Part shown: positions 42,222 through 50,450 of the stretch, one piece after another
How the letters are laid out: every line of letters starts with the position of its first letter
Position numbering within the stretch: position 1 is the first letter of the stretch
Origin: JALZKA01 sp963725035
GTDB lineage: Bacteria; Actinomycetota; Thermoleophilia; Solirubrobacterales; 70-9
DNA: 64,000 nucleotides
Reading direction: 5' to 3'
Assembly (NCBI GenBank): GCA_963725035.1
Contig: CAVRWX010000019.1
Coordinates: 186,001-250,000, forward strand
Translations under genes and position numbers: made by a program
The notes under the pieces: model-generated
What the model was told of the DNA's origin: nothing
Seen by the model: the letters and a program-made list of their open reading frames with translations, nothing else
Database searches by the model: none

Positions 42222-42955
42222 CGGCACTGGTCACCACGTCCGGCCTTCGCGGCGGCTACGGGCCGCGGTCGGATGCGATCTCCGAGATCGACCTGCATGT
42301 CGACGCGGGCCAGATCGTCGCCGTGCTGGGGCCGAACGGAGGCGGCAAGACGAGCTTCTTCCGAGCGCTCCTTGGCGAGCTTCCGCGCCGCTCCGGCGCC
42401 GTCGAGATCAAGGGTCGCGTCGCGTACGTCCCGCAGACCGAGCGCGCGCGGCTCGACTTCCCGGTCTCGGCGCTCGACGTCGCGGCGATGGGCACCTATG
42501 CCGATGCGCCCTGGTACCGCCGGCTCCCCCTGGCGAGCCGCCGCCGCGCCCACGACGCGCTCGAGCTGGTCGGGCTCGAAGCGGAGGCCGCAACCCTCTT
42601 TGGAGAGCTCTCGGGCGGCCAGCGCCAGCGGGTTCTCATCGCGCGCGCCTTGGCCCGCGAGGCGCGCGTACTCCTCCTGGACGAGCCGCTCGGCGGGCTC
42701 GACCGCGCATCGGCTTCGAGAGTCGGGCGCGTCCTCGCCGACCTGAGGGAGACGGGGCGAGCGATCCTGGTCGCGACTCACGACATCAACGACGCCCACG
42801 AGGCCGACCGGGTCCTCTGCATCAATCGCCGCCAGATCGCCTACGGCCCGCCGTCGGTCCTCGACGCGGAGACGCTCGAGCGGACCTACGGAGGCGAGAT
42901 GATCACGCTTCCGGGCGGAGGCAAGGCGGTAGTCGTCCAGCACCACCACCACTAA
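42218..42955 (+). CDS. znuC: Zinc/manganese ABC transporter ATP-binding protein (ZnuC-like)
   Basis: 245 aa, GTG start overlapping the permease stop. Walker A 'AVLGPNGGGKTSFFRALLGEL', Q-loop 'AYVPQTERARLDFPVSALDV', signature 'ELSGGQRQRVLIARALA', Walker B 'VLLLDEPLGGLDR', H-loop 'LVATHDINDAHEADRVL'. The FPVSALDV-type Q-loop is typical of metal ABC importers. The C-terminus 'VVVQHHHH' ends in four His (histidine tails are seen in metal-transport proteins). It powers uptake through the two flanking permeases. Confidence 0.92.
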   Translation: MTALVTTSGLRGGYGPRSDAISEIDLHVDAGQIVAVLGPNGGGKTSFFRALLGELPRRSGAVEIKGRVAYVPQTERARLDFPVSALDVAAMGTYADAPWYRRLPLASRRRAHDALELVGLEAEAATLFGELSGGQRQRVLIARALAREARVLLLDEPLGGLDRASASRVGRVLADLRETGRAILVATHDINDAHEADRVLCINRRQIAYGPPSVLDAETLERTYGGEMITLPGGGKAVVVQHHHH

Positions 42956-42963
42956 GAGGTTTG

Positions 42964-43782
42964 ATGCTGGACTGGCTCACCGACCCGTTCACTGGCGAGA
43001 TCGGCCGAAGGGCATTGGCCGAGGTCGCGCTCCTCGGACTCGTTTGCGGTCCGCTGGGTGTCTGGCTCGTCCTCTACCGGCAGAGCTACTCCGCCGAGTC
43101 CCTCGCTCACGCAGCGCTGCCGGGTTTGGTGATCGCCTCCCTCGCCGGGCTGCCGCTGCTGATCGGGGCGGGCGGCGGCCTGCTCGTCGCTGCAGTCGCG
43201 ATCGCGCTGGCCGGCCGCGAACGCAGGGTCGGGTCCGATACGGCGATCGCCGTGGTCGTCACCACGCTCTTCGGGGCCGGGGTGCTCCTCGCGCTGCGGC
43301 CGGAAGTGCCGGCGCGCCTGGGCGAGATCCTCTTCGGCGACCCGCTGAGCGTTTCTACGGGAGATCTCGTCGCAACCGGCGCCCTGGCGCTCGGAGCAAT
43401 GGTCGCCCTCGCAGCGCTTCACCGGCCGCTCGCGCTCGGCGGGTTCGACCGGCAGGCGGCGCGAAGCCTCGGGGTGAGCCCACAGGGCGCCGAGCTCGCC
43501 CTGCTTGTGCTCCTGGCGGCGGCGACGCTCGTTGCGGTCGGCGCGCTGGGGAACCTCCTGGTGGTGGCGATGCTCCTGGCGCCGGGGGCAGCAGCGCTCC
43601 GCCTGGCCCACGGGCTGGGCCCGAGCTTGGTTCTCGCGGCGGCCCTGGCCGTGGGTGCCGGCCTGGCGGGCCTCTACGCGAGCTACTACCTGGAGCTCGC
43701 GGCTGGAGCCTCGATCGCATTGGCCGCGGTCGCGACCTTCGCGGTCGCCGCGCTCATCTCGCCGCTGCTCGCGAAGGCCTAG
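42964..43782 (+). CDS. Zinc/manganese ABC transporter permease 2 (ZnuB-like)
   Basis: 272 aa, ATG at 42964 with AAGAGG 5 bp upstream. ABC-3 family: 'EVALLGLVCGPLGVWLVLYRQSYSAESLAHAALPGLVIASLAGLPLLIGA' (the SESLAHAALPG motif is complete here), 'GSDTAIAVVVTTLFGAGVLLAL', 'ILFGDPLSVSTGDL' and 'GALGNLLVVAMLLAPGAAA'. It carries the canonical motif that permease 1 has only in weaker form. It may have its own or a shared ATPase (znuC). It overlaps the convergent crotonase by 4 bp. Confidence 0.9.
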   Translation: MLDWLTDPFTGEIGRRALAEVALLGLVCGPLGVWLVLYRQSYSAESLAHAALPGLVIASLAGLPLLIGAGGGLLVAAVAIALAGRERRVGSDTAIAVVVTTLFGAGVLLALRPEVPARLGEILFGDPLSVSTGDLVATGALALGAMVALAALHRPLALGGFDRQAARSLGVSPQGAELALLVLLAAATLVAVGALGNLLVVAMLLAPGAAALRLAHGLGPSLVLAAALAVGAGLAGLYASYYLELAAGASIALAAVATFAVAALISPLLAKA

Positions 43783-44567
43783 ACGCCGGCGCCTGCGCCG
43801 CCACGGCCCTCGCCGGAGGCAAAGCGCGCTGCGCCCTTCGTGCCCGTCTCGACCGAGGCGCGCCCAAGCTCGGCCTCGTGCGCGATCCCCTCCGCGAAGG
43901 GCATCCCGATTCCCTCGAGCGCCGCTTGGCGGTCGGAGAGCATCGTCGTCTGCGGGAACGCAGCCAGGCCCTCCGCCATCTCCAGCGCGCGGTCGAGATG
44001 CGCGCCCGGCGCAACGATCTCGTTGAGAAGGCCCCACGAATGAGCCTCCTCGGCATCGAGAATCCGCCCGGTCAGGATCATCTCCAGCGCCCGGCCCATG
44101 CCGACGATGCGGGGCATGCGCTGGGTACCGCCGTCGATAAGGGGCACGCCGAACCGCCGCTCGGTAAAGCCGAGCTTTGCGTCCTCCGTTCCGATCCGAA
44201 GGTCGCACCACAGAGCGAGCTCGAGTCCGCCCGCCAGGCACCATCCGGAGATTGCAGCGATCGTCGGCTTCGATGCCTGAAGGCGGGTGAAGCCCAGCGG
44301 CCCGTCGGCGAAGGCAGGCAGCCAGTCAAGTGGCTCGATGCCCGCAGCGACGGCTTCGGCGAGCGCTTTCAAGTCGGCGCCGGCGCAGAAGGCCTCAGGC
44401 CCCTCTCCCGTCAGGATCAGGACGCGGGCCTCGTCGTCGGCCTCGAAGGCGTCGTAGCCCTCCTTGAGGGCGAGGGCGGTTGCGGCATCAACCGCGTTTC
44501 GGCGCTCGGGGCGGGTGATGGTCAGGACTGCCGCCGCTCCGATCCGCTCGTATCGTGTTTCACTCAC
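43779..44567 (-). CDS. Enoyl-CoA hydratase/isomerase family protein
   Basis: 262 aa from a GTG at 44567; an upstream in-frame ATG (44750) would add 61 residues with no family similarity that also overlap the next gene. Crotonase motifs: 'AAVLTITRPERRNAVDAATALAL', 'VLILTGEGPEAFCAGADLKALAE', 'KPTIAAISGWCLAGGLELALWCDLRIGTEDAKLGFTERRFGVPLIDGGTQRMPRIVG', 'LTGRILDAEEAHSWGLLNEIV'. The catalytic Glu of true hydratases is at 'FTERRFGV' and the partner position is Gly/Gly, so the enzyme could be a hydratase or isomerase. Substrate unknown. Confidence 0.88.
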   Translation of the reverse strand: MSETRYERIGAAAVLTITRPERRNAVDAATALALKEGYDAFEADDEARVLILTGEGPEAFCAGADLKALAEAVAAGIEPLDWLPAFADGPLGFTRLQASKPTIAAISGWCLAGGLELALWCDLRIGTEDAKLGFTERRFGVPLIDGGTQRMPRIVGMGRALEMILTGRILDAEEAHSWGLLNEIVAPGAHLDRALEMAEGLAAFPQTTMLSDRQAALEGIGMPFAEGIAHEAELGRASVETGTKGAARFASGEGRGGAGAGV

Positions 44568-44619
44568 AGGGCGCGATACTACGTCGAGCGAGCGGGCATG
44601 GTGCCGATGGAGGGAAGCG

Positions 44620-45897
44620 ATGGGCAAGCGATCGATTTGGGCGGGCGTGGCGGGCGCCCTGGGTTGCCTCGCCTTGGCGCTCCCAGGTGCCGCCCCTGCG
44701 GCGGAGCCCGCGCCATCGTTCGGCCAGTGGCAGCCGGGTCCGCACGACACCTGCTCGAAGAAGCTTCACGACTCGTACTCGGTGATCGGACCCGACGGAC
44801 TTCGCTACCCGGCCTGGCACCCGCCCCAGGTCACCGACTCCAAAACGGGCAAGCGGTGCACCTTCGGCCACGAGCATGGGCGGAACCCTGCCCACTCTGA
44901 CCTCTACGGGTGGGTTTCGCGTCACCTCGCAGCGGACGGGCGCGAGAACCGCGCCGGCGTGCCCTTCGGCTCGGCCAACGTCGCCCTCGACGAGTGGGCC
45001 GCAACGCACCCCGGCACGCCAACCCGCCAGGAGGACCACGTGGGGCACAAGGTCGAGTGGGAGAACGACGCGATCCTCTACGAGACGGTCGACGGCCACC
45101 AGCAGCAGATCGGCATCCGCTGCGACTTCCTGACGAAGATCCACCAGGGGACGCACTCGGCCGACGCCTTCGGCAACAACGTCCACGAGCTCCTCTACGC
45201 GGTCCGCTGCACCGACGACACGAAGCTGATCGCGACCAAGCTGGTCACATTCGGCGCCGCCAACGAGTTCGTCCGCTCGTGCGACAAGCAAACGGTCCTC
45301 GCCGCGGGCACCGCTCACACCTATCCGACCGGCGGCGGGGTGCGCCTCATCCCGGACCGCGCTTGCGCAGAGGAGCACGTCCTGGTCCCAGAGGGCCTCT
45401 TCTCGGAGTACTCGCTGGGCCTGTACGAGGACTGGGTTTCCTCCAACTACCTGCGGACTCAGGATGGGACGCAGATCGCCTACTTCGACCCTCACTTCGC
45501 CGTCTTCAACCCCAGCCGGTTCGCCGGCGCAGGCGCGGCCTTGGAGCGGAGCGCCGGCCTCTGCCGCGAGGTAGAGCCGAACGGCGACCGGGCTCGCGGA
45601 GGCGCGTGCGAGCCGCTCGCCGGCCCCGGTCCGGAGACTCCGTTCGACGATCCCGCGTCGCCATTCGACGGCGCCCACCGGGAGGTCTACTTCAACCAGA
45701 CCACCGTGGAAAACGCCGGCGGCCCGCGCCATTGGTGGACGGATCCATACGGCGGCAACGCCTCGGAGGAGCCGTTTCCCGGAGCGATCTGCCAACTCGT
45801 CGGCACTAGCGACAACACGTCGCGGCCGACGCTCGAATCGCAGGCATTTGGCTCAAGCCGCGACTACGGCGGGCGCGGCGTTCACGCCCCGAACTGA
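44620..45897 (+). CDS. Secreted protein of unknown function, Cys/His-rich
   Basis: 425 aa, ATG at 44620 with GGAGGG 8 bp upstream. Signal peptide of about 28 residues ('GVAGALGCLALALPGAAPAA'). The mature protein has a compact start 'GQWQPGPHDTCSKKLHDSYSVIGPDGLRYPAWHPP', a His-rich turn 'CTFGHEHGRNPAHSDLYGW', 'VGHKVEWENDAILYE', 'IHQGTHSADAFGNNVHELLYAVRC' and 'YFDPHFAVFNP'. About nine cysteines suggest disulfides, and the HEHG, HKVEW and HELLY groups look like possible metal ligands. No family recognised. It lies next to, but outside, the zinc operon. Confidence 0.7.
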   Translation: MGKRSIWAGVAGALGCLALALPGAAPAAEPAPSFGQWQPGPHDTCSKKLHDSYSVIGPDGLRYPAWHPPQVTDSKTGKRCTFGHEHGRNPAHSDLYGWVSRHLAADGRENRAGVPFGSANVALDEWAATHPGTPTRQEDHVGHKVEWENDAILYETVDGHQQQIGIRCDFLTKIHQGTHSADAFGNNVHELLYAVRCTDDTKLIATKLVTFGAANEFVRSCDKQTVLAAGTAHTYPTGGGVRLIPDRACAEEHVLVPEGLFSEYSLGLYEDWVSSNYLRTQDGTQIAYFDPHFAVFNPSRFAGAGAALERSAGLCREVEPNGDRARGGACEPLAGPGPETPFDDPASPFDGAHREVYFNQTTVENAGGPRHWWTDPYGGNASEEPFPGAICQLVGTSDNTSRPTLESQAFGSSRDYGGRGVHAPN

Positions 45898-45906
45898 GCG
45901 AGAGCG

Positions 45907-46152
45907 CTAAGGCTTGCTCAGGCGCTCGATGTCCTCGCGAGCCCGCTCCTTGCGGGTCTCGAGGCGGTTCTGCAGGATCGACGCGAAGATCACGAAGAGC
46001 GCGAAGAAGATGATCACGCCGAAGCAGAAGAAGGTGATCACCTTGTCATTGGTGCGGCCATAAAGCCCCTCACCATCGGCAGCCATCGCAACCGGGCTCG
46101 TGAGGAGCAGCATCGTGGCCGACGCGGCCAGAGACAGGAGGATGCGCTTCAT
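45907..46152 (-). CDS. Small membrane protein with signal peptide
   Basis: 81 aa from ATG 46152. A cleavable signal 'KRILLSLAASATMLLLTSPVAMAADG' is followed by a single membrane helix 'VITFFCFGVIIFFALFVIFASILQ' and a charged coiled-coil tail 'NRLETRKERAREDIERL'. Topology would be outside-in with the tail in the cytoplasm. No family recognised. It is on the same strand as uppP, 43 bp downstream. Confidence 0.7.
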   Translation of the reverse strand: MKRILLSLAASATMLLLTSPVAMAADGEGLYGRTNDKVITFFCFGVIIFFALFVIFASILQNRLETRKERAREDIERLSKP

Positions 46153-46195
46153 CGCGCGGAACTCTACAGCCTTCGGGAGGCGGGCCAGGAGGGTT

Positions 46196-47033
46196 TCAGG
46201 CGGTGCTGATCGCACCGGTCGCCGTGAGGACGATCACCAGCGCGCCGAGGCCGATGCGGTACGGGCAGAACGCGCCGATCGAGTGGTTCGCCACGAATCG
46301 CAAGAGCCACGCGATTGCGATATAGCCGGAGACGAAGGCGAGCGCTGTGGCGAGGAGGGTCAACCAGACGCCGGGTCCGTCGCCCGAACCCACCTCCTTC
46401 AGCTCATACAGACCCGAGAGCACCACGGCGGGTACTGAGAGAAGGAACGAGTAGCGCGCGGCGGATGTCCGTTCGAAATTGAGGAACAGTCCGGCCGAGA
46501 TCGTGGCGCCGGAGCGCGAAACACCGGGCACGAGGGCCAGTGCCTGGAAGCCGCCGATGACCAGGGCATCGCGCGTGTTGAGCGTTTCCAGCTCGCGCCG
46601 ATGCTGTCCGTAGCGCTCGGCGGCCAGCATCACGAAGGAGAACAAGATCAGGGTGATTCCCGCCAGATACAGGGAGCGAGCGCCTTCCTCGATCTGATTC
46701 GAGAGGGCCAGTCCGGCGACGCTGATCGGGATTGTGCCGAGCGCGATGTACCAGCCCATCCGAGCGTCGATGTCGGCGGAGCGCCAGCGGTCGCCCCTGA
46801 TCGATCGCTTAAAGGCGACGGCGATTCGTGTCAAGTCCCTCCAGAAGTACACGACCACGGCGGCCATCGTCCCGAGCTGGATCACGGCGGTGAACGCCGC
46901 GCCTGGATCCTCCCAGCCGAAAAAGGCAGGCACGATGAGAAGGTGGCCCGACGACGAGATCGGCAGGAACTCCGTCAGGCCCTGGATGATCCCCAGAACG
47001 ATTGCTTCGAGCGCGTTGATGGCAGCGCGGCAC
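46196..47033 (-). CDS. uppP: Undecaprenyl-diphosphatase UppP (BacA), frameshifted near the start
   Basis: About 279 aa. Recycles the lipid carrier of peptidoglycan synthesis by removing a phosphate from undecaprenyl-PP. Conserved motifs: 'ALEAIVLGIIQGLTEFLPISSSGHLLIVPAFFGWEDPGAAFTAVIQLGTMAAVVVYFWRDL' (active-site Glu and SSSGH), 'GFQALALVPGVSRSGATISAGLFLNFERTSAARYSFLLSVP' (PGxSRSG) and 'SGYIAIAWLLRFV' (each spans several helices). The open frame begins only at the GTG at 46933; the coding pattern runs 95 bp further upstream. A GTG at 47033 gives a proper start if one extra T near 47024 is removed. Confidence 0.9.
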
Positions 47034-47081
47034 GGTACTGGAACCGGCCGCCCGAGCCCTGCGTAGCGCGACGTTTACGAG

Positions 47082-47325
47082 TCAGCTCGCGAACGGCGAG
47101 TGCCAGGCGATCATGACGAGCCCGTAGACGATCCCGGCGAGGGCGGCGACGCCGGAGACGTCCGGCGAACGACGCGAGCGCGGTCGCTCGCAGGTGGTCG
47201 TGCGACTCCCAGCTCTCGCCCGCGCGGATCGAGGCCGTGGAGGCCAGAAGCGCCGCGAAGATGACTCCCAAGCCGATCGTGGCGCCCAGAATGAACTGCG
47301 CTGTTTCTCCGATGTTCATGTACAT
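47082..47325 (-). CDS. Small two-helix membrane protein (frameshifted)
   Basis: About 80 aa once joined. Start ATG 47325: 'MYMNIGETAQFILGATIGLGVIFAALLAS' (helix 1), 'IRAGESWESHDHLRATALASFA', then after one extra base at about 47157 'DVSGVAALAGIVYGLVMIAWHSPFAS' (helix 2) and a TGA at 47082. No family recognised. It is divergent from the PhoB-type regulator, and the gap between them contains a PHO box. With uppP behind it on the same strand it could form a small operon. Confidence 0.5.
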
Positions 47326-47429
47326 GAGGTTCCTCGGCAGATCCGGCGAAGCAGTAAAGATCCGGGGAAAAGGGCCGAACTGGGCTCTGGCAGCGTCAGA
47401 ATCACGGCCAATAACCGGGGGTTTTCCGT

Positions 47430-47451
47430 GTGAAAAGGCTGTGAACGGTCC
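47430..47451. promoter_or_regulatory. PHO box before the PhoB-type regulator gene
   Basis: GTGAAAAGGCT-GTGAACGGTCC: two GTGAA units exactly 11 bp apart (TTCAC on the minus strand). A TAGAAT (47473-47478) in -10 position follows, 13 bp before the regulator start. This predicts autoregulation of the regulator and possibly control of the divergent small membrane protein. Confidence 0.65.
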
Positions 47452-47490
47452 ACCCGCCGCCTTTTGCCCATCTAGAATGGCCCTGGCGCC

Positions 47491-48297
47491 ATGACTCCTT
47501 CGCCCGGCACAGTCCGGCTGGCGGTGATCGACACCGACTCAAGCTTCGTCCACGTCCTGGTCAAGCGGCTGGAAGCCGCTGGTTGGGAGCACCGCCTGCT
47601 CACGAGCACGGTTCCGCTCGACGAGCTGGTCGCGATGAAGCTGAATGCCCTCGTTGTCGATCCGTCTGCCCTGGGCTCGATGGGGTGGGAATACATCGAG
47701 CGTGTATGCACCTCACTTCCGGATCTGGGCCTGATCGTCGTCTCCCATGGCTCGACCGTCGCCCAGAGAGTCAGGGGCCTCCGCATGGGCGCCGACGACT
47801 GGGTCTCGAAGCCCTGCCATCCCGAAGAGGTCCTGGCGCGGGTCGAGGCGGTCGCGAGGCGCCGCCGGCGCGGCCGGTCGACGACGGAGGCAACTCCGTT
47901 CGTCGCCGGAGAGCTCGAGATCCGCCCAGACCAGTTCCAGGCTTTCGTCTCAGGACGGAGCCTCAACCTCACCCGCCGCGAGTTCGAACTCCTCAACACT
48001 CTCGCCGAAGCGAACGGCAAGGTGCTCGAGCGCGAGGAGATCTATCAGCGCGTTTGGGGCTACACGATGGCCCACGGAGACCGGTCCGTTGATGTCTTCA
48101 TCCGAAAGCTGCGCTCGAAGCTCCAGAAGGCATCGAGCGAGTGGGCCTACGTTCACACCCACTTCGGCGTCGGCTACCGCTTCGAGGCGGAGCCGGCAGT
48201 GGGAATCGCGGCGGCGGACGATGTGCCGGCCACGACGGCCTCCGACGTTGACGACGCGGCCACGGAACTCCTTCGTTTCGAGGCAAATCAGGCGTAG
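47491..48297 (+). CDS. phoB: PhoB/OmpR-type response regulator
   Basis: 268 aa. Receiver domain (residues 8-125): acidic pocket 'VIDTDS', phospho-acceptor Asp in 'NALVVDPSALGSMGW', switch Ser in 'LIVVSHGS', Lys in 'GADDWVSKPCHPEEVLARV'. OmpR-type winged helix (140-235): 'RSLNLTRREFELLNTLAEANGKVLEREEIYQRVWGY', 'GDRSVDVFIRKLRSKLQKASSEWAYVHTHFGVGYRFE'. A 35-residue acidic tail follows. The neighbours pstSCAB-phoU and the PHO boxes identify it as the phosphate-starvation regulator. No histidine kinase (PhoR) gene is in the window; the name phoB is by context. Confidence 0.85.
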   Translation: MTPSPGTVRLAVIDTDSSFVHVLVKRLEAAGWEHRLLTSTVPLDELVAMKLNALVVDPSALGSMGWEYIERVCTSLPDLGLIVVSHGSTVAQRVRGLRMGADDWVSKPCHPEEVLARVEAVARRRRRGRSTTEATPFVAGELEIRPDQFQAFVSGRSLNLTRREFELLNTLAEANGKVLEREEIYQRVWGYTMAHGDRSVDVFIRKLRSKLQKASSEWAYVHTHFGVGYRFEAEPAVGIAAADDVPATTASDVDDAATELLRFEANQA

Positions 48298-48332
48298 TAG
48301 CGACGTCCGTGAACGTGGTAAGTCCTCCGCGC

Positions 48333-48354
48333 GTTCACATCTTTTTCACAACCT
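48333..48354. promoter_or_regulatory. PHO box before pstS
   Basis: GTTCACATCTT-TTTCACAACCT: two TTCACA units with an 11-bp period, the direct-repeat layout of actinobacterial PHO boxes. A looser third unit (GGACTCACGGC) follows. It lies 138 bp upstream of the pstS start. Confidence 0.7.
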
Positions 48355-48491
48355 GGACTCACGGCGGTAACAAGATCGCCCAGGACCGCTGACAGCCTGA
48401 GTCTCGTTTGGGGGCTCCTTGAGCGCAACCGTGCGCGCAGCCTCCTCCTTGTCCACATCCTGAGTTATGACAACAAGAGGGAGACACAACT

Positions 48492-49463
48492 GTGATTAGG
48501 AAGAACTGGCTGCTTGCGGTAGGTGCCAGCGGCGTCCTCGCGCTTGGGCTCGGTGCCTGCGGCGACGATGACGACGGCGGCGACGTCGAGGGTCCCAGCG
48601 GCCTCTCCGGTGACATTGCGATCGACGGCTCGAGCACAGTGCAGCCGTTTGCCGAGGCTGCCGCTGAGCTCTTCAACGGCGAGAATCCGGACGTCAACAT
48701 CAGCGTCGGCGCGGCCGGCACCGGTGGCGGTTTCGAGCGCTTCTGCGCCGGCGAGACCCAGATCTCGGATGCTTCGCGTCCGATCGACGAGGCCGAAGAG
48801 GTCCCGCTCTGCGAGGACGAGGGCATCGAGTACACGGAGATCCAGGTTGCGAACGACGGCATCGCCGTCGCTACGTCGCCTGATCTCGAGATCTCGTGCC
48901 TGACCACGGAGCAGCTCGCTGAGCTCTGGACCGACGACTCGATCACCGATTACGCTGACCTCGGCGACGACGCCGACACCGGCGAGCCGCTCCCGAGCGG
49001 CGAGGTGAGCCTGTACGGACCCGGAACCGATTCGGGCACGTTCGACTACTTCACCGACGTGATCAACGGTGAGGAAGGCCTGAGCCGCAAGGACTATCAG
49101 GCGTCCGAGGACGACAACCAGCTCGTCACGGGTGTCGCCGGCGATGGCGCCGGCCTCGGGTACTTCGGATTCTCGTATTTCGAGCAGAGCGCTGACCAGC
49201 TGAACCTGGTCTCGGTCGATTCGGGTGACGGCTGCGTCGCTCCGAGCGTTGAGACGATTCAAGACGGCTCGTACGCGCCACTGGCCCGTCCGCTGTTCAT
49301 GTATCCGAACAATGCCGACGTCGTCGAGGACCCGGTCGGCGGGTTCATGCAGTTCGTCGTCGACAACTACGACGCGATCGCCGAGGCCGCGCTGATCGTC
49401 CCCATGGACGAGACGCAGGCCGAGGAGGCCGCCTCCGCCCTGGAGGGCGCGACCGGCGGCTGA
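48492..49463 (+). CDS. pstS: Phosphate ABC transporter substrate-binding lipoprotein PstS
   Basis: 323 aa, GTG start with AGAGGGAG upstream. Lipoprotein signal 'LAVGASGVLALGLGAC', then Asp/Gly linker and the PstS fold: 'GDIAIDGSSTVQPFAEAAAELF', 'NISVGAAGTGGGFERFCAGETQISDASRPID' (phosphate-contact S/T/G and Arg/Asp residues), 'LTTEQLAELWTDDSITDYADLG', 'VSLYGPGTDSGTFDYFTD', 'GVAGDGAGLGYFGFSYFEQ'. It captures inorganic phosphate outside the membrane. First gene of pstSCAB-phoU and preceded by a PHO box. Confidence 0.95.
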   Translation: MIRKNWLLAVGASGVLALGLGACGDDDDGGDVEGPSGLSGDIAIDGSSTVQPFAEAAAELFNGENPDVNISVGAAGTGGGFERFCAGETQISDASRPIDEAEEVPLCEDEGIEYTEIQVANDGIAVATSPDLEISCLTTEQLAELWTDDSITDYADLGDDADTGEPLPSGEVSLYGPGTDSGTFDYFTDVINGEEGLSRKDYQASEDDNQLVTGVAGDGAGLGYFGFSYFEQSADQLNLVSVDSGDGCVAPSVETIQDGSYAPLARPLFMYPNNADVVEDPVGGFMQFVVDNYDAIAEAALIVPMDETQAEEAASALEGATGG

Positions 49464-49500
49464 TCGGCGAAAGGCCGGCTCCACCGACTAGAGACACACG

Positions 49501-50450
49501 ATGGAAGCCGGCTCAGTACATCTAGGCGGAAGCGGAGCGCCGGGAGGCCATAGGCCTCTCGGCGTGAAGCGCCGCCGCTGGGGCGAGGAGGTCATCCGCG
49601 CCCTCCTCTTCTTCGCGGCACTGATCTCGATCCTGACCACGATCGGGATAGTCGTGGCCCTCCTCGTGGAGTCGATTCCCTTCTTCGTGGACGTCGGCTC
49701 CAAATTCTTCACCGACGGCTCGTGGAGTCCGCTCTTCGCCGATCCCGAGTTCGGCGTCTGGCAGCTCCTCAACGGGACCTTTCTGATCACGGGAATCGCG
49801 ATCTGTGTCGCCATTCCGATCGGCCTCGCTTCCGCGATCTACCTCTCGGAGTACGCATCTCCAAGGGTCCGGAAGGTCATCAAGCCCATCCTGGAGGTCC
49901 TCGTCGGAGTGCCCACTGTCGTGTTCGGCTACTTCGCCCTCACCTTCGTGACTCCCGAGATCCTGCAGGCCCTGGGCATCGAGGTCAAGGGCTTCAACGC
50001 GCTCTCCGCCGGCCTCGTGATGGGGATCATGATCGTGCCGACGATCGCCTCGATCTCCGAGGACGCCATGCGCGCCGTCCCGCAGGGCCTCCGCGAGGGC
50101 GCGTACGGACTGGGCTCGACGAAGCGCCAGGTCGCGACGCGGGTCGTCTTCCCCGCTGCCCTCTCGGGCATCGTCGCGGCGATCGTCCTGGGCGTCTCGC
50201 GCGGCATCGGCGAGACGATGATCGTGCTTCTCGCCGCAGGGCCTCCAGCCGAACTTCGGGATCGATCCGCACGACGGGTTACGCGACGATCACGACCTTC
50301 ATGGGCTCGGCCGCTGACGGCGACAACCCGGCCGGCTCGATCGGCTACCAGTCGATCTTCGCCTGCGGCACGATCCTCTTCTTCCTCACCCTCGCGATGA
50401 ACATGATCGCGATCCGCTTCGTTCGCAAGTACAGGCAGGTCTACGACTGA
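49501..50450 (+). CDS. pstC: Phosphate ABC transporter permease PstC (frameshifted)
   Basis: 315 aa once corrected. Helices: 'EVIRALLFFAALISILTTIGIVVALLVESIPFF', 'LLNGTFLITGIAICVAIPIGLASAIYLSEYASPRVR', 'KPILEVLVGVPTVVFGYFALTFV', EAA loop 'EDAMRAVPQGLREGAYGLGSTKRQVATRVVFPAALSGIVAAIVLGVSRGIGETMIV'. Two extra bases (about 50242 and 50268) shift the frame after 'IVLLAAG'; the rest reads 'LQPNFGIDPTTGYATITTFMGSAADGDNP', 'IFACGTILFFLTLAMNMIAIRFVRKYRQVYD'. The stop overlaps the pstA start as ATGA. Confidence 0.93.

Noticed and set aside
41609..42952. 447-aa minus-strand open frame across the zinc permease and ATPase genes
   Set aside because: Antisense shadow of znuC and permease 1, which have clear ABC motifs.
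44568..44750. 61-residue upstream extension of the crotonase gene at 43779
   Set aside because: Extension overlaps the signal-peptide region of the divergent secreted protein gene and has no crotonase similarity.
44560..45795. 411-aa minus-strand open frame opposite the secreted protein
   Set aside because: The plus strand has a ribosome-binding site, signal peptide and balanced composition; the minus frame is composition-driven.
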